DNA of 64,000 bases from Tepidamorphaceae bacterium (GTDB taxonomy: Bacteria > Pseudomonadota > Alphaproteobacteria > Rhizobiales > JAKSCL01). Below, piece after piece: positions 8,331-16,840 of the stretch. The notes beneath the pieces are model-generated. The model did no database searches. It was given only the letters and a program-made list of their open reading frames with translations, and was not told the origin of the DNA. The translations under genes were made by a program, and so were the position numbers. The stretch spans positions 310,001 through 374,000 of the forward strand of contig JANQPO010000004.1 in assembly GCA_028289445.1 (NCBI GenBank). Direction: 5' to 3'. The stretch's first letter is position 1. Each line of letters begins with the position of its first letter.

Positions 8331-9329
8331 ATGAGTAGTATTAATAAAATAGCTGTCGTCGGTGGCGGCGTTATCGGCGGCGGTTGGGCGGCCCGGTTCG
8401 TTCAAAACGGTATCGATGTCGATGTTTTCGATCCGGCGCCGGACGCCGAGAATACCATATCGGCATTACTGCGGGACGCTGAGCGGGCCTTTAAGGCGCT
8501 CTTTCCGAAGGCCAGGTGGATGCCCGGCCAGATGCGGTACTGCGCCAGCATCGCCGACGCCGTCGCCGATGCCGACATGGTCGTCGAATCGGTGCCGGAG
8601 CGTCTCGACATCAAGCAATCCGTCTATGCGGAGATCGAGGCCGCAGCCTCAAAGGAAACGATTATCACGTCCTCGACGTCTGGCCTTCGTCCGACGGCAC
8701 TCCAGGCCGAGATGATCCATCCTGAGCGCTTGATTGTCGCTCATCCGTTCAATCCGGTTTATCTCATTCCGCTGGTCGAGCTGGTTGCGGGTGAGCGATC
8801 CGACGATGCGGTCGTTGCGCGGGCGGCCGACCTCTACACGGCGCTCGGCATGAAACCGCTCGTCGTGCGCAAGGAAATCGATGCTTTCATCGCCGACCGG
8901 CTGTTGGAGGCCATGTGGCGCGAGGCCCTCTGGCTGGTGAAGGACGGTGTCGCGACGACGTCCGAGATCGACGACGCGATCCGCTTCGGCTTCGGCCTGC
9001 GTTTCGCGCAGATGGGGTTGTTCGAGACCTATCGGATCGCCGGTGGCGCGGCCGGCATGCGCCATTTCCTGGCGCAGTTCGGTCCGACATTGGCGTGGCC
9101 CTGGTCCTATTTGACCAATGTTCCGGAGTTCACGGACGACCTCGTCGAGACGATCGCCGGTCAATCCGATGCCCAGTCCGGCGATCGCACGCTTTCCGAC
9201 CTGGCGCGCAAGCGTGACGACAATCTGGTCGCGATCCTTGCCGCCCTCCGTGAAACTGGCTGGGGTGCTGGCGAAACGGTCGGTGAACACGCTGCGCGTC
9301 TGGCTGACCGGCCATCTGCGGGGAACTGA
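8331..9329 (+). CDS. lcdH: L-carnitine 3-dehydrogenase (3-hydroxyacyl-CoA dehydrogenase fold), without thioesterase fusion
   Basis: A 332-aa NAD-dependent dehydrogenase oxidising L-carnitine to 3-dehydrocarnitine. The N-terminus has the Rossmann motif GGGVIGGGWAARF; the catalytic-His segment HPFNPVYLIPLVE lies near residue 140, and the all-helical C-terminal domain contains DAIRFGFGLRFAQMG. Pairing with a BKACE gene and a CdhR-type regulator makes carnitine the most likely substrate rather than 3-hydroxyacyl-CoA. The start at 8331 is one base after the previous stop; the longer ORF start (8286) lies inside the BKACE gene. Many rhizobial homologues carry a C-terminal thioesterase domain of about 150 residues; this one ends after the dehydrogenase domain. 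Confidence 0.8.
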   Translation: MSSINKIAVVGGGVIGGGWAARFVQNGIDVDVFDPAPDAENTISALLRDAERAFKALFPKARWMPGQMRYCASIADAVADADMVVESVPERLDIKQSVYAEIEAAASKETIITSSTSGLRPTALQAEMIHPERLIVAHPFNPVYLIPLVELVAGERSDDAVVARAADLYTALGMKPLVVRKEIDAFIADRLLEAMWREALWLVKDGVATTSEIDDAIRFGFGLRFAQMGLFETYRIAGGAAGMRHFLAQFGPTLAWPWSYLTNVPEFTDDLVETIAGQSDAQSGDRTLSDLARKRDDNLVAILAALRETGWGAGETVGEHAARLADRPSAGN

Positions 9330-9331
9330 CC

Positions 9332-10492
9332 ATGGATTTTGCCCTTTCCGACGAACAACGCCTGTTGGTCGACACGGTTCGCAGCTTTGTCGAGACGGAG
9401 ATCTATCCCCACGAGGCGGAGATCGATCGCACGGGCAAGGTGCCGCCGGAGCTTGGCGAAGAGATCAAGCAGAAATGCATCGATCTGGGTTTTTATGCCG
9501 CGAACATGCCCGCCGAAGTTGGCGGCGGCGGCCTGGATTTTCTCAATTTCACGCTTCTGGAACGCGAGCTTGGCCGCGGCACGATGGCACTGACCGTGTT
9601 TTTCGGCCGGCCGTCGGCGATCCTGATGGCTTGCGAAGGGGATCAGCGCGACCGTTATCTTAATCCCGCTGTCACCGGCGAGAAGATCGACGCTTTGGCG
9701 ATGACCGAACCGGACGCCGGTTCCGATCTACGCGGCATGAAGTGCATGGCCAAGAAAGATGGTTTGGACTGGATCATATCGGGTACGAAACATTTTATCT
9801 CGCATGCCGATATTGCCGATTTCGTCATCCTGTTCGCTGCGACGGGCGAAGACGACACGCCGCGCGGCAAGAAGAAGCGGATCACCTGCTTTCTGGTCGA
9901 TCGCGGCACGCCCGGCTTCGAGATCCGACCGGGCTATAACTCCGTCAGCCATCGCGGCTATCACAACACGATCCTGTCCTTTGATGAATGCCGTATCCCC
10001 CAGGATCAGGTTCTGGGCGCCGTGGACGGCGGTTTCGAGTTGGCCAATGAATGGCTTTTCGCAACGCGACTGACCGTTGCCGCCATGGCGGTTGGGCGCG
10101 CCCGACGTGCCTTCGAGCTGGCTCTGCCCCAGGCGGCGGAGCGGCGGCAATTCGGTCAGCCGATCGGTCGGTTTCAGGGCGTGGCCTTCAAGCTTGCCGA
10201 CATGATCACCGAGATCGATGCGGCCGATTGGCTGACCCTTGCCGCGGCCTGGCGCCTCGATCAGGGCCTGCCCGCCGAGCGTGAGATCGCCTCGGCAAAG
10301 CTCTACGCGACGGAGATGCTGGCGCGGGTAACCGACGAGGCGATCCAGGTCTTCGGCGGCATGGGCCTGATGGACGATCTGCCGCTGGCTCGCTTTTGGC
10401 GCGACGCGCGTGTCGAGCGCATCTGGGACGGGACGTCGGAGATCCAGCGTCACATCATCGGTCGCGAACTGTTGCGGCCGCTTGGCGCCTGA
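9332..10492 (+). CDS. Acyl-CoA dehydrogenase, probable gamma-butyrobetainyl-CoA dehydrogenase
   Basis: A 386-aa FAD-dependent acyl-CoA dehydrogenase of standard length. Visible signatures include the FAD-contact segment AMTEPDAGSDLRGMKC, the RRQFGQPIGRFQ segment, the C-terminal QVFGGMG helix, and WDGTSEIQRHIIGREL, whose Glu is in the usual position of the catalytic base. In this operon, next to a CaiD-like hydratase and an acyl-CoA synthetase, the most economical role is oxidation of gamma-butyrobetainyl-CoA to crotonobetainyl-CoA, the reverse direction of E. coli CaiA. The substrate is inferred from context. It begins two bases after lcdH. Confidence 0.8.
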   Translation: MDFALSDEQRLLVDTVRSFVETEIYPHEAEIDRTGKVPPELGEEIKQKCIDLGFYAANMPAEVGGGGLDFLNFTLLERELGRGTMALTVFFGRPSAILMACEGDQRDRYLNPAVTGEKIDALAMTEPDAGSDLRGMKCMAKKDGLDWIISGTKHFISHADIADFVILFAATGEDDTPRGKKKRITCFLVDRGTPGFEIRPGYNSVSHRGYHNTILSFDECRIPQDQVLGAVDGGFELANEWLFATRLTVAAMAVGRARRAFELALPQAAERRQFGQPIGRFQGVAFKLADMITEIDAADWLTLAAAWRLDQGLPAEREIASAKLYATEMLARVTDEAIQVFGGMGLMDDLPLARFWRDARVERIWDGTSEIQRHIIGRELLRPLGA

Positions 10493-10495
10493 GCG

Positions 10496-12550
10496 ATGAC
10501 CGGTCATCGCCTCGACCGCCTGCTGCGTCCGAAGTCAATCGCCGTCTTCGGCGGCGCGTGGGCGGAAAACGTCGTCGTTGAGTGCCGAAAGTTAGGGTTC
10601 TCCGGCGACATTTGGCCGGTTCATCCGTCTCGCGAAAGCATCGGAGGATGCCCCGCCTTTCGCGATCTTTCGGCGCTGCCTGGCAGCGTCGACGCGGCAT
10701 TTATCGGCGTCAATCGCGACCGGACCATCAAGATCGTCGCGGGCCTCGCGGAGGCTGGCGCTGGCGGTGCCGTTTGCTTTGCGTCCGGCTTCAGCGAAAC
10801 CGGGGCCCATGGCGCGGCACGTCAGGCGGCGCTGCTCGCGGCCGCAGGCGCCATGCCGGTGCTGGGGCCGAATTGCTACGGTTTCCTCAATTGTCTCGAC
10901 CGCGTGTCGCTCTGGCCGGACCAGCACGGTTGCGAGCCGGTGGACAAGGGCGTCGCACTGGTCATGCAATCATCGAATATCGCGATCAATGCCACCATGC
11001 AGCGGCGAGGTCTGCCGGTGGCTTACGTCGCAACGGTGGGCAATCAGGCGCAGATCGGCCTCGCCGCACTCGCCGACGCCATCTCGGCCGATCCGCGCGT
11101 GACGGCGATCGGGTTTCTCATTGAGGGGATCGGCGATCTGGCCGCGTTCGAGGCCTTCGCGATAGCGGCGCGGCGCGCCCGCAAACCTGTCGTCGCCGTC
11201 AAAATCGGACGAAGCGAGGCGGGTCGTGCGTCGACCGTCAGCCACACGGCGGCGCTTGTCGGCGAGGATGCCGGCGCTGAGGCGTTGTTCGAACGGCTCG
11301 GCATCGCCCGCGTCGCCACGATACCGACCCTTTTGGAGACATTGAAGCTTCTCCATGTCCACGGTCCACTTAGCGGTAATCGGTTGATATCGTTGAGTTG
11401 TTCCGGTGGCGAAGCGGGCATGATCGCCGATCTGGCGGACCCGGCTGGGTTGTCTTTTCCGGAATTCGAAGAGCCGATTCGAGAAAAGCTCGCCGAAATC
11501 CTCGGTCCCAAGGTCGCCATCGCCAATCCGCTCGACTATCACACCTATATCTGGAACGACGTGCCGAAACTGACCCGGCTCTTTGCCCGAGCGTTCCAGA
11601 CATCCGCCGAGTTCGGTCTTCTCGTCATGGACCTGCCGCGCGCCGACCGATGCAATCCGGCGTCGTGGATGACAACGGTGTCGGCATTCGAAACGGCTGC
11701 GGAACAAGCCGCTATTCCACTTGCTCTTGTGTCGGTCGTTCCCGAGAATCTGCCGGAAGACCTTTGCCGCAAACTAACCGCGCGCGGTATTGCGCCGCTG
11801 AACGGTCTCGATACAGCGGCCCAGGCCGTCGCCGCGGCCGCCATGATCGGTGCCGCATGGCAGCAGTCTGAACCGGTGCCGGTCATCGTTCCACCCCCCG
11901 AATCACCGCCGTCGAGCCGGACACTCACGGAGGCCGAGGCGAAGATGGCGCTCGTTTCCCATGGTGTGGACTGTCCACGTGGACAGGTCGCACCGTCCAC
12001 GGACTGTCTCACGACGACCGCCGCTGCCATCGGCTATCCGGTTGTCCTGAAGGGAGAGGGCGCCGCGCACAAGTCCGAGGCCGGTCTGGTCGCGCTCAAC
12101 ATCGACAACGAAGCCGCTCTTCTCGCGGCGGCGCAAAAGATGGCCGGCACGACGGGCGGCTTCCTTATCGAGGAAATGGTGACAGGCGCGATTGCCGAAC
12201 TGCTCGTCGGCGTGATCCGCGATCCGGCCCATGGCTTCGTGCTGACGATCGGTGCTGGGGGGATCTATACCGAAGTCCTGGACGATAGCGCTGTTCGCCT
12301 GCTGCCGGTCCGGTGCGACGATATTCGCGCGGCGATCGCGTCGCTGCGGATCGCGCCAATCCTGAACGGCGCGCGGGGGCGCCCCGCCGCGAACATCGAC
12401 GCCGTCGTTGATGCTATTCTAGCCGTCGCGCGCTATGCCGGCGATCATGCCGACCGTCTCGAAGAACTCGAAATCAACCCGCTCATCGTCACCGAGGACC
12501 GCGCGATCATTGCCGACGCCTTGATCCGCCTGAGGGAGGACCGCTCATGA
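10496..12550 (+). CDS. ADP-forming acyl-CoA synthetase (acetate-CoA ligase family), probable betaine/butyrobetaine CoA ligase
   Basis: A 684-aa single-chain NDP-forming acyl-CoA synthetase. An N-terminal CoA-binding domain (from LLRPKSIAVFGG) is followed by two succinyl-CoA-ligase-like domains (SHTAALVGEDAGAEALF carries the region of the phospho-His relay) and a C-terminal ATP-grasp domain (GYPVVLKGEGAAHKSEAGL; GVIRDPAHGFVLTIGAGG). Such enzymes interconvert acid + CoA + ATP with acyl-CoA + ADP + Pi, and are readily reversible. In this operon it could activate gamma-butyrobetaine or carnitine, or release betaine from betainyl-CoA while making ATP. E. coli uses an unrelated AMP-forming ligase (CaiC). 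It begins 3 bases after the dehydrogenase stop and overlaps the next gene by ATGA. Confidence 0.8.
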   Translation: MTGHRLDRLLRPKSIAVFGGAWAENVVVECRKLGFSGDIWPVHPSRESIGGCPAFRDLSALPGSVDAAFIGVNRDRTIKIVAGLAEAGAGGAVCFASGFSETGAHGAARQAALLAAAGAMPVLGPNCYGFLNCLDRVSLWPDQHGCEPVDKGVALVMQSSNIAINATMQRRGLPVAYVATVGNQAQIGLAALADAISADPRVTAIGFLIEGIGDLAAFEAFAIAARRARKPVVAVKIGRSEAGRASTVSHTAALVGEDAGAEALFERLGIARVATIPTLLETLKLLHVHGPLSGNRLISLSCSGGEAGMIADLADPAGLSFPEFEEPIREKLAEILGPKVAIANPLDYHTYIWNDVPKLTRLFARAFQTSAEFGLLVMDLPRADRCNPASWMTTVSAFETAAEQAAIPLALVSVVPENLPEDLCRKLTARGIAPLNGLDTAAQAVAAAAMIGAAWQQSEPVPVIVPPPESPPSSRTLTEAEAKMALVSHGVDCPRGQVAPSTDCLTTTAAAIGYPVVLKGEGAAHKSEAGLVALNIDNEAALLAAAQKMAGTTGGFLIEEMVTGAIAELLVGVIRDPAHGFVLTIGAGGIYTEVLDDSAVRLLPVRCDDIRAAIASLRIAPILNGARGRPAANIDAVVDAILAVARYAGDHADRLEELEINPLIVTEDRAIIADALIRLREDRS

Positions 12551-13332
12551 CCGCACATCCCATCAAGACCCGGCGCGATGGCGCCGTCCTTGAAGTGACC
12601 ATCGACCGACCCAAGGCGAACGCCATCGATCTCGCCACCAGCCGGATCATGGGCGATATCTTCGCCGACTTCCGCGACGACACGGACCTGCGCGTCGCAA
12701 TCGTCACCGGTGCCGGTGAAAAGTTCTTCTGCCCCGGCTGGGACCTAAAGGCTGCGGCGGACGGCGACGAAGTCGACGGCGACTACGGTCAGGGCGGGTT
12801 CGGTGGGCTTCAGGAACTCCCCAACATGAACAAACCGGTGATCGCGGCCGTCAACGGCATCTGCTGCGGCGGCGGACTGGAGATCGCTCTTTCGACCGAC
12901 ATCATTCTGGCGGCCGATCACGCCACCTTCGCCCTGCCGGAGATCCGTTCCGGCACGATTGCCGATGCGGCATCGATCAGGCTGCCGAAGCGCATCCCGT
13001 ATCACATCGCCATGGAGATGCTGATGACGGGCCGCTGGCTCGACGCCGAGGAAGCGCACCGCTGGGGCTTGGTCAATCGCGTAGCGGCCGCCGATGCGCT
13101 GATGGATGAGGCACGCCAAATGGCGGCCATGATCGCCGCAGGACCGCCATTGGTCATGGCCGCGATCAAGGAAGTCGTCCGCGAAGCTGAGGCGATGCGT
13201 TTCAACGATGCGCTCAATCGGGTGACCAAACGGCAGTTTCAAACCGTCGACAGGCTTTATGGCAGCGAGGACCTTCATGAGGGCTTTAGGGCCTTTGCCG
13301 AAAAGCGCGACCCGGTCTGGCGCGGCCGATGA
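12547..13332 (+). CDS. caiD: Crotonobetainyl-CoA hydratase / carnitinyl-CoA dehydratase (CaiD-like)
   Basis: A 261-aa crotonase-family enzyme closely resembling E. coli CaiD as I remember it: TIDRPKANAID at the N-terminus, VTGAGEKFFCPGWDLKAAA in the active-site region, the oxyanion-hole segment NGICCGGGLEIAL, and the C-terminal FAEKRDPVWRGR that is almost the CaiD ending. The reaction is reversible hydration of crotonobetainyl-CoA to L-carnitinyl-CoA. It is the last gene of the catabolic operon and overlaps the acyl-CoA synthetase by four bases. Where CaiD has GIVPDSGG, this protein has GTIADAAS, so the catalytic region deserves comparison before the exact reaction is accepted. Confidence 0.85.
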   Translation: MTAHPIKTRRDGAVLEVTIDRPKANAIDLATSRIMGDIFADFRDDTDLRVAIVTGAGEKFFCPGWDLKAAADGDEVDGDYGQGGFGGLQELPNMNKPVIAAVNGICCGGGLEIALSTDIILAADHATFALPEIRSGTIADAASIRLPKRIPYHIAMEMLMTGRWLDAEEAHRWGLVNRVAAADALMDEARQMAAMIAAGPPLVMAAIKEVVREAEAMRFNDALNRVTKRQFQTVDRLYGSEDLHEGFRAFAEKRDPVWRGR

Positions 13333-13415
13333 CGATGCGACGACACCGCATGACCTTGAATTGAAAGCCAAAATCCCGCAACTATGTGCGCCGCACCATA
13401 AACTCGGTTCGGCGC

Positions 13416-14201
13416 ATGCTGAAAGCCCGCATCATTCCCTGCCTCGACGTCAAGGACGGTCGTGTCGTAAAGGGTGTCAACTTCGTCGATCTGCGCGACG
13501 CCGGCGATCCGGTCGAGGCGGCCATCGCCTATGACGCGGCCGGTGCCGACGAACTGTGCTTTCTCGACATAACCGCCAGTCACGAAGACCGGGCCATCTT
13601 GCTCGATGTCGTGAAAGCCACCGCGGAACATTGTTTCATGCCCGTAACGGTTGGCGGCGGCGTTCGGACTTTGGACGATATCCGCGCGCTGCTTCTAGCC
13701 GGTGCCGACAAGGTTTCGATCAACACGGCGGCGGTCAAGGACCCGGACTTCGTGCGCCGGGCGGCGGAGAAATTCGGCGATCAGTGCATTGTCGTGGCCA
13801 TCGACGCCAAGCGTGTGTCTGCCAACGACGAAACGCCGCGCTGGGAGATCTTCACCCATGGCGGACGCACGCCGACGGGGATCGACGCGATCGAATTCGC
13901 GCGAAAGGTGGCAATGCTCGGCGCCGGGGAAATCCTACTGACCTCCATGGATCGCGACGGCACGCGCATTGGATATGACGTGGCCTTGACCCGTGCCGTT
14001 GCCGACGCCGTGCCGATTCCGGTTATTGCGTCGGGCGGTGTCGGCACGCTCGATCACTTGGTCGAAGGCATCCGCGACGGCGGTGCGACGGCGGTGCTCG
14101 CCGCCTCGATCTTTCATTTCGGCGATCACACGATCGCCGAGGCCAAGGCGCACATGGCCACCGCCGGGCTAGCCATGCGCATGGATGCCGGTGCGGCATG
14201 A
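13416..14201 (+). CDS. hisF: Imidazole glycerol phosphate synthase cyclase subunit HisF
   Basis: A 261-aa TIM barrel that uses ammonia from HisH to convert PRFAR to imidazole glycerol phosphate and AICAR. The start [20 protein letters not shown] is the family N-terminus with the first catalytic Asp, so the ATG at 13416 is used instead of 13386. The second catalytic Asp lies in VVAIDAKRV, and the phosphate-binding loops VGGGVRT and SGGVG are intact. The gap upstream (13333-13415) follows the CaiD-like gene, and hisB, hisH and hisA are not present upstream as they usually are in relatives. hisE overlaps its end by ATGA. Confidence 0.97.
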   Translation: MLKARIIPCLDVKDGRVVKGVNFVDLRDAGDPVEAAIAYDAAGADELCFLDITASHEDRAILLDVVKATAEHCFMPVTVGGGVRTLDDIRALLLAGADKVSINTAAVKDPDFVRRAAEKFGDQCIVVAIDAKRVSANDETPRWEIFTHGGRTPTGIDAIEFARKVAMLGAGEILLTSMDRDGTRIGYDVALTRAVADAVPIPVIASGGVGTLDHLVEGIRDGGATAVLAASIFHFGDHTIAEAKAHMATAGLAMRMDAGAA

Positions 14202-14527
14202 GCGATGACACTCTCAGTTTGCTTGTCGCGACGATCCGCCAGCGGTGGACCGCCGACGCGGATGCGTCCTACACCAAAACCCTTTTGGACGCTGGCACTG
14301 CCATGTGCGCGCAAAAGTTCGGCGAGGAAGCGGTTGAGACTGTCATTGCCGCAATGTCTGAGGACTCTGGCGCACTAAAGGCCGAAGCCGCCGACGCCAT
14401 CTACCATCTCCTGGTTCTTCTGGAATCCGCCGGCGTCGATTTTAACGACGTTCTGGCGGAACTGGAGGGCCGGACCGGTCAATCCGGACATGCGGAAAAA
14501 GCCGCCCGAGGCGGCAAGGCGGGATAG
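14198..14527 (+). CDS. hisE: Phosphoribosyl-ATP pyrophosphatase HisE
   Basis: A 109-aa all-alpha MazG-like pyrophosphohydrolase that hydrolyses PR-ATP to PR-AMP in the second step of histidine synthesis. The metal-binding helix motif is visible in [13 protein letters not shown] with the following [13 protein letters not shown]. It overlaps hisF by four bases and is followed after eight bases by coaA, the usual hisF-hisE-coaA order in rhizobia. The C-terminus ends in a short Lys/Gly-rich tail ([10 protein letters not shown]). Confidence 0.95.
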   Translation: MSDDTLSLLVATIRQRWTADADASYTKTLLDAGTAMCAQKFGEEAVETVIAAMSEDSGALKAEAADAIYHLLVLLESAGVDFNDVLAELEGRTGQSGHAEKAARGGKAG

Positions 14528-14535
14528 CAAACGCC

Positions 14536-15513
14536 ATGCCGCAACGGGGACAACGCTTCAAGGACGACATCACCCGCAACGGCTTATCGCCTTATCGCGT
14601 GTTCAGGCGCCTGGAATGGGCGGGTCTGCGCGCCGACACGCCAATGACACTGACCGCAGAGCAGCTCGACGCCCTGCGCGGCCTGAACGAGCCGATCTCG
14701 CTCGAAGAGGTCGAAGAGATCTATCTCGCCGTCGCCCGATTGCTGCGCCTCTACATCACGGCGACCGCAGGATTGTTCGATGTCACCGGGCGGTTCCTGG
14801 GCGGCGATGGCGCCAAGACCCCATACATCATCGGCATGGCCGGCAGCGTCGCCGTCGGCAAGTCGACGGCCGCCCGCGTCCTGCGCGCCCTCCTTGCCCG
14901 CCTGCCCAACGCGCCGAAAGTCGACCTCATCACGACCGACGGCTTTCTGCATCCCAACGCCGTTCTTGAAGCCGAAGGACTGATGAACCGGAAGGGGTTT
15001 CCCGAGAGCTACGATGTCGGCACGCTCCTGCGGTTCCTGACCGACATCAAGGCGGGCGTTCGCAATGTCGAGGCGCCGAAATACTCACACCTGGTTTATG
15101 ACGTGTTGGCCGATGAGAAGACTGTCGTCGATCAGCCGGATGTGCTGATCGTCGAGGGCTTGAACGTGCTTCAGCCCGCCCGACTGCCCCGCGACGGCAA
15201 GGCCATCCCATTCGTCTCCGATTTCTTCGATTTTTCGATCTATATCGACGCCGATGCGAGCCACGCGGCGGAGTGGTATGTGTCGCGCTTTATGCGGCTA
15301 CGCGAGACGGCGTTCTCCGATCCGCGCTCCTTCTTTCACCGCTACGCCAGCCTCACCGACGAGGAAGCGCGGGAAACGAGCTTGAAGATCTGGAACACGA
15401 TCAATCTGCCCAATTTGCGGGAAAACATCCTGCCGACGCGTCAGCGCGCCGATCTCATTCTGCACAAGGGGCCGGATCACAGCGTCGAAGCGGTGGCCCT
15501 TCGGCGGCTGTAG
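14536..15513 (+). CDS. coaA: Type I pantothenate kinase CoaA
   Basis: A 325-aa P-loop kinase of the prokaryotic type I family that phosphorylates pantothenate, the first committed step of coenzyme A synthesis. Visible motifs are the Walker A loop [12 protein letters not shown] near residue 95, the catalytic-region segment [15 protein letters not shown], and the family phrase EGLNVLQPA. Length matches the family (about 315-330 aa). It is translated from the hisF-hisE unit with an eight-base gap. Confidence 0.96.
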   Translation: MPQRGQRFKDDITRNGLSPYRVFRRLEWAGLRADTPMTLTAEQLDALRGLNEPISLEEVEEIYLAVARLLRLYITATAGLFDVTGRFLGGDGAKTPYIIGMAGSVAVGKSTAARVLRALLARLPNAPKVDLITTDGFLHPNAVLEAEGLMNRKGFPESYDVGTLLRFLTDIKAGVRNVEAPKYSHLVYDVLADEKTVVDQPDVLIVEGLNVLQPARLPRDGKAIPFVSDFFDFSIYIDADASHAAEWYVSRFMRLRETAFSDPRSFFHRYASLTDEEARETSLKIWNTINLPNLRENILPTRQRADLILHKGPDHSVEAVALRRL

Positions 15514-15562
15514 GGCCGGTTGCGCAACTAGAATGGGATAAAGTTCGGCCTGTTTACTTCGC

Positions 15563-15613
15563 GCGTCTTCCCGGATGCGCTGCGGCATGAAATGCTGCGC
15601 CGATCCGGGATCG
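15563..15613. repeat. REP-like imperfect palindrome (CCGGAT...ATCCGGG), copy 1
   Basis: The sequence TTCCCGGATGCGCTGC-GGCATGAAATGCT-GCGCCGATCCGGGATC forms a long imperfect hairpin. A very similar copy in the opposite orientation lies at 19891-19941, and a more diverged one at 19806-19857. It lies in the 166-bp gap between convergent coaA and the PfkB kinase, where it may also help end transcription. Such GTCATCCCGG...CCGGGATC units are common in rhizobial intergenic DNA. Confidence 0.7.
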
Positions 15614-15679
15614 TTCGACGTCAGACACCTGCGTCCATGATGACGATGGAGGGGATACTCCATTTGGACGCATTCCGCT

Positions 15680-16678
15680 TTAGATCGCGATGCCGGCCTG
15701 GCGCGCATCGTCCGCAAGATTGACCTGCGGACGCGGTCCAATCTGCTCGATCGACCGCGCGGCGGCCAGCGCGCCCAGGTCCTGCGATACGGCATGCGGC
15801 AAATCATGGGTCAAACCATAGAGAAATCCGGCCGCGAACAGATCGCCGGCGCCGGTCAAGTCGGCGATCTGCTCCACCGGGCGCGCGCCGACGGTTGACG
15901 TCGTCTCGCCTTCCACGACCATGGAGCCGTGCTCGCTCATCGTGACGATCCCAAGCGCCGCATCGGCGCGCAAGGCCGTGATCGCCGTATCGAAATCGGC
16001 CGTTTGATAGAGCGCGCGCACCTCGTGCTCGTTGGCAAAGACGATATCGACGGTTCCTGACCGAATGAGGTCGAGGAATTCCGACCGCCAGCGGTCCACA
16101 CAGAAGGAGTCGGACAGCGTGATCGCCATTCGGCGACCGTTGGCATGGGCGATGTCCGCCGCCTTGCGCAGCGCGTTTTTGGCGCGCGGCGGGTCCCACA
16201 GATAGCCTTCGAAATAGATAACGGCGCTGGAGGCGGCCACGTCGTCATCGATATCCTCCGGGCCGAGTTCGACGCAGGCACCGAGATACGTGTTCATCGT
16301 GCGCTCACCGTCGGGGGTGATGAGAATCATCGAACGCGCCGTCGGCGCGCCATCAAGCAGCGGCGCGGTTCGGAAGTGCACGCCCTGCGCGGTCATGTCG
16401 TGGCGATAGACGGTGCCAAGGGCGTCGTCGGCGATTTTGCCGGCATAGGCCGAGCGACCGCCCAGGCTCGCGATCCCGGCGGCGGTGTTGCCGGCCGAGC
16501 CGCCTGACGCCTCGATCGCCGGCCCCATGGCGGAGTAGAGCGTTTCGGCCCGTTCCGCATCGATGAGATTCATCGATCCTTTGGCGAGGCCTTCCTGGAC
16601 GAGGAAATCGTCATCGGACCGGGCGAGAATATCGACAATGGCATTGCCGATGGACAGCACATCGAACTGGCTGGTCAT
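15680..16678 (-). CDS. PfkB-family carbohydrate/nucleoside kinase, probable adenosine kinase
   Basis: A 332-aa ribokinase-fold kinase. PfkB signatures are the glycine-rich segment GGSAGNTAAGIASLGG near residue 60 and the C-terminal signature DLTGAGDLFAAGFLYG, whose Asp is the catalytic base with the adjoining anion hole. The N-terminus (DVLSIGNAIVDILA) and overall length match the alphaproteobacterial group commonly named adenosine kinase, which turns adenosine into AMP. The substrate is not proven by sequence, since ribokinases and fructokinases share these motifs. It is convergent with coaA and divergent from the EI24-like gene; the 162-bp upstream gap (16679-16840) shows no other gene. Confidence 0.85.
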   Translation of the reverse strand: MTSQFDVLSIGNAIVDILARSDDDFLVQEGLAKGSMNLIDAERAETLYSAMGPAIEASGGSAGNTAAGIASLGGRSAYAGKIADDALGTVYRHDMTAQGVHFRTAPLLDGAPTARSMILITPDGERTMNTYLGACVELGPEDIDDDVAASSAVIYFEGYLWDPPRAKNALRKAADIAHANGRRMAITLSDSFCVDRWRSEFLDLIRSGTVDIVFANEHEVRALYQTADFDTAITALRADAALGIVTMSEHGSMVVEGETTSTVGARPVEQIADLTGAGDLFAAGFLYGLTHDLPHAVSQDLGALAAARSIEQIGPRPQVNLADDARQAGIAI

Positions 16679-16840
16679 GAGAACTCCGCGAACGCGTCAA
16701 CACCGCGCCACCGGCTAGACGATAGCGGGAGCAGTTGCAAGGCCGCCTTTCTGTCAGTCGGCGATGCGGGCGACGCGACAGTGCTTGTATCGTGCGCGGC
16801 TTGCGCCTATCTCGACCCTGAACCTTTCTCGGACCGCTGC

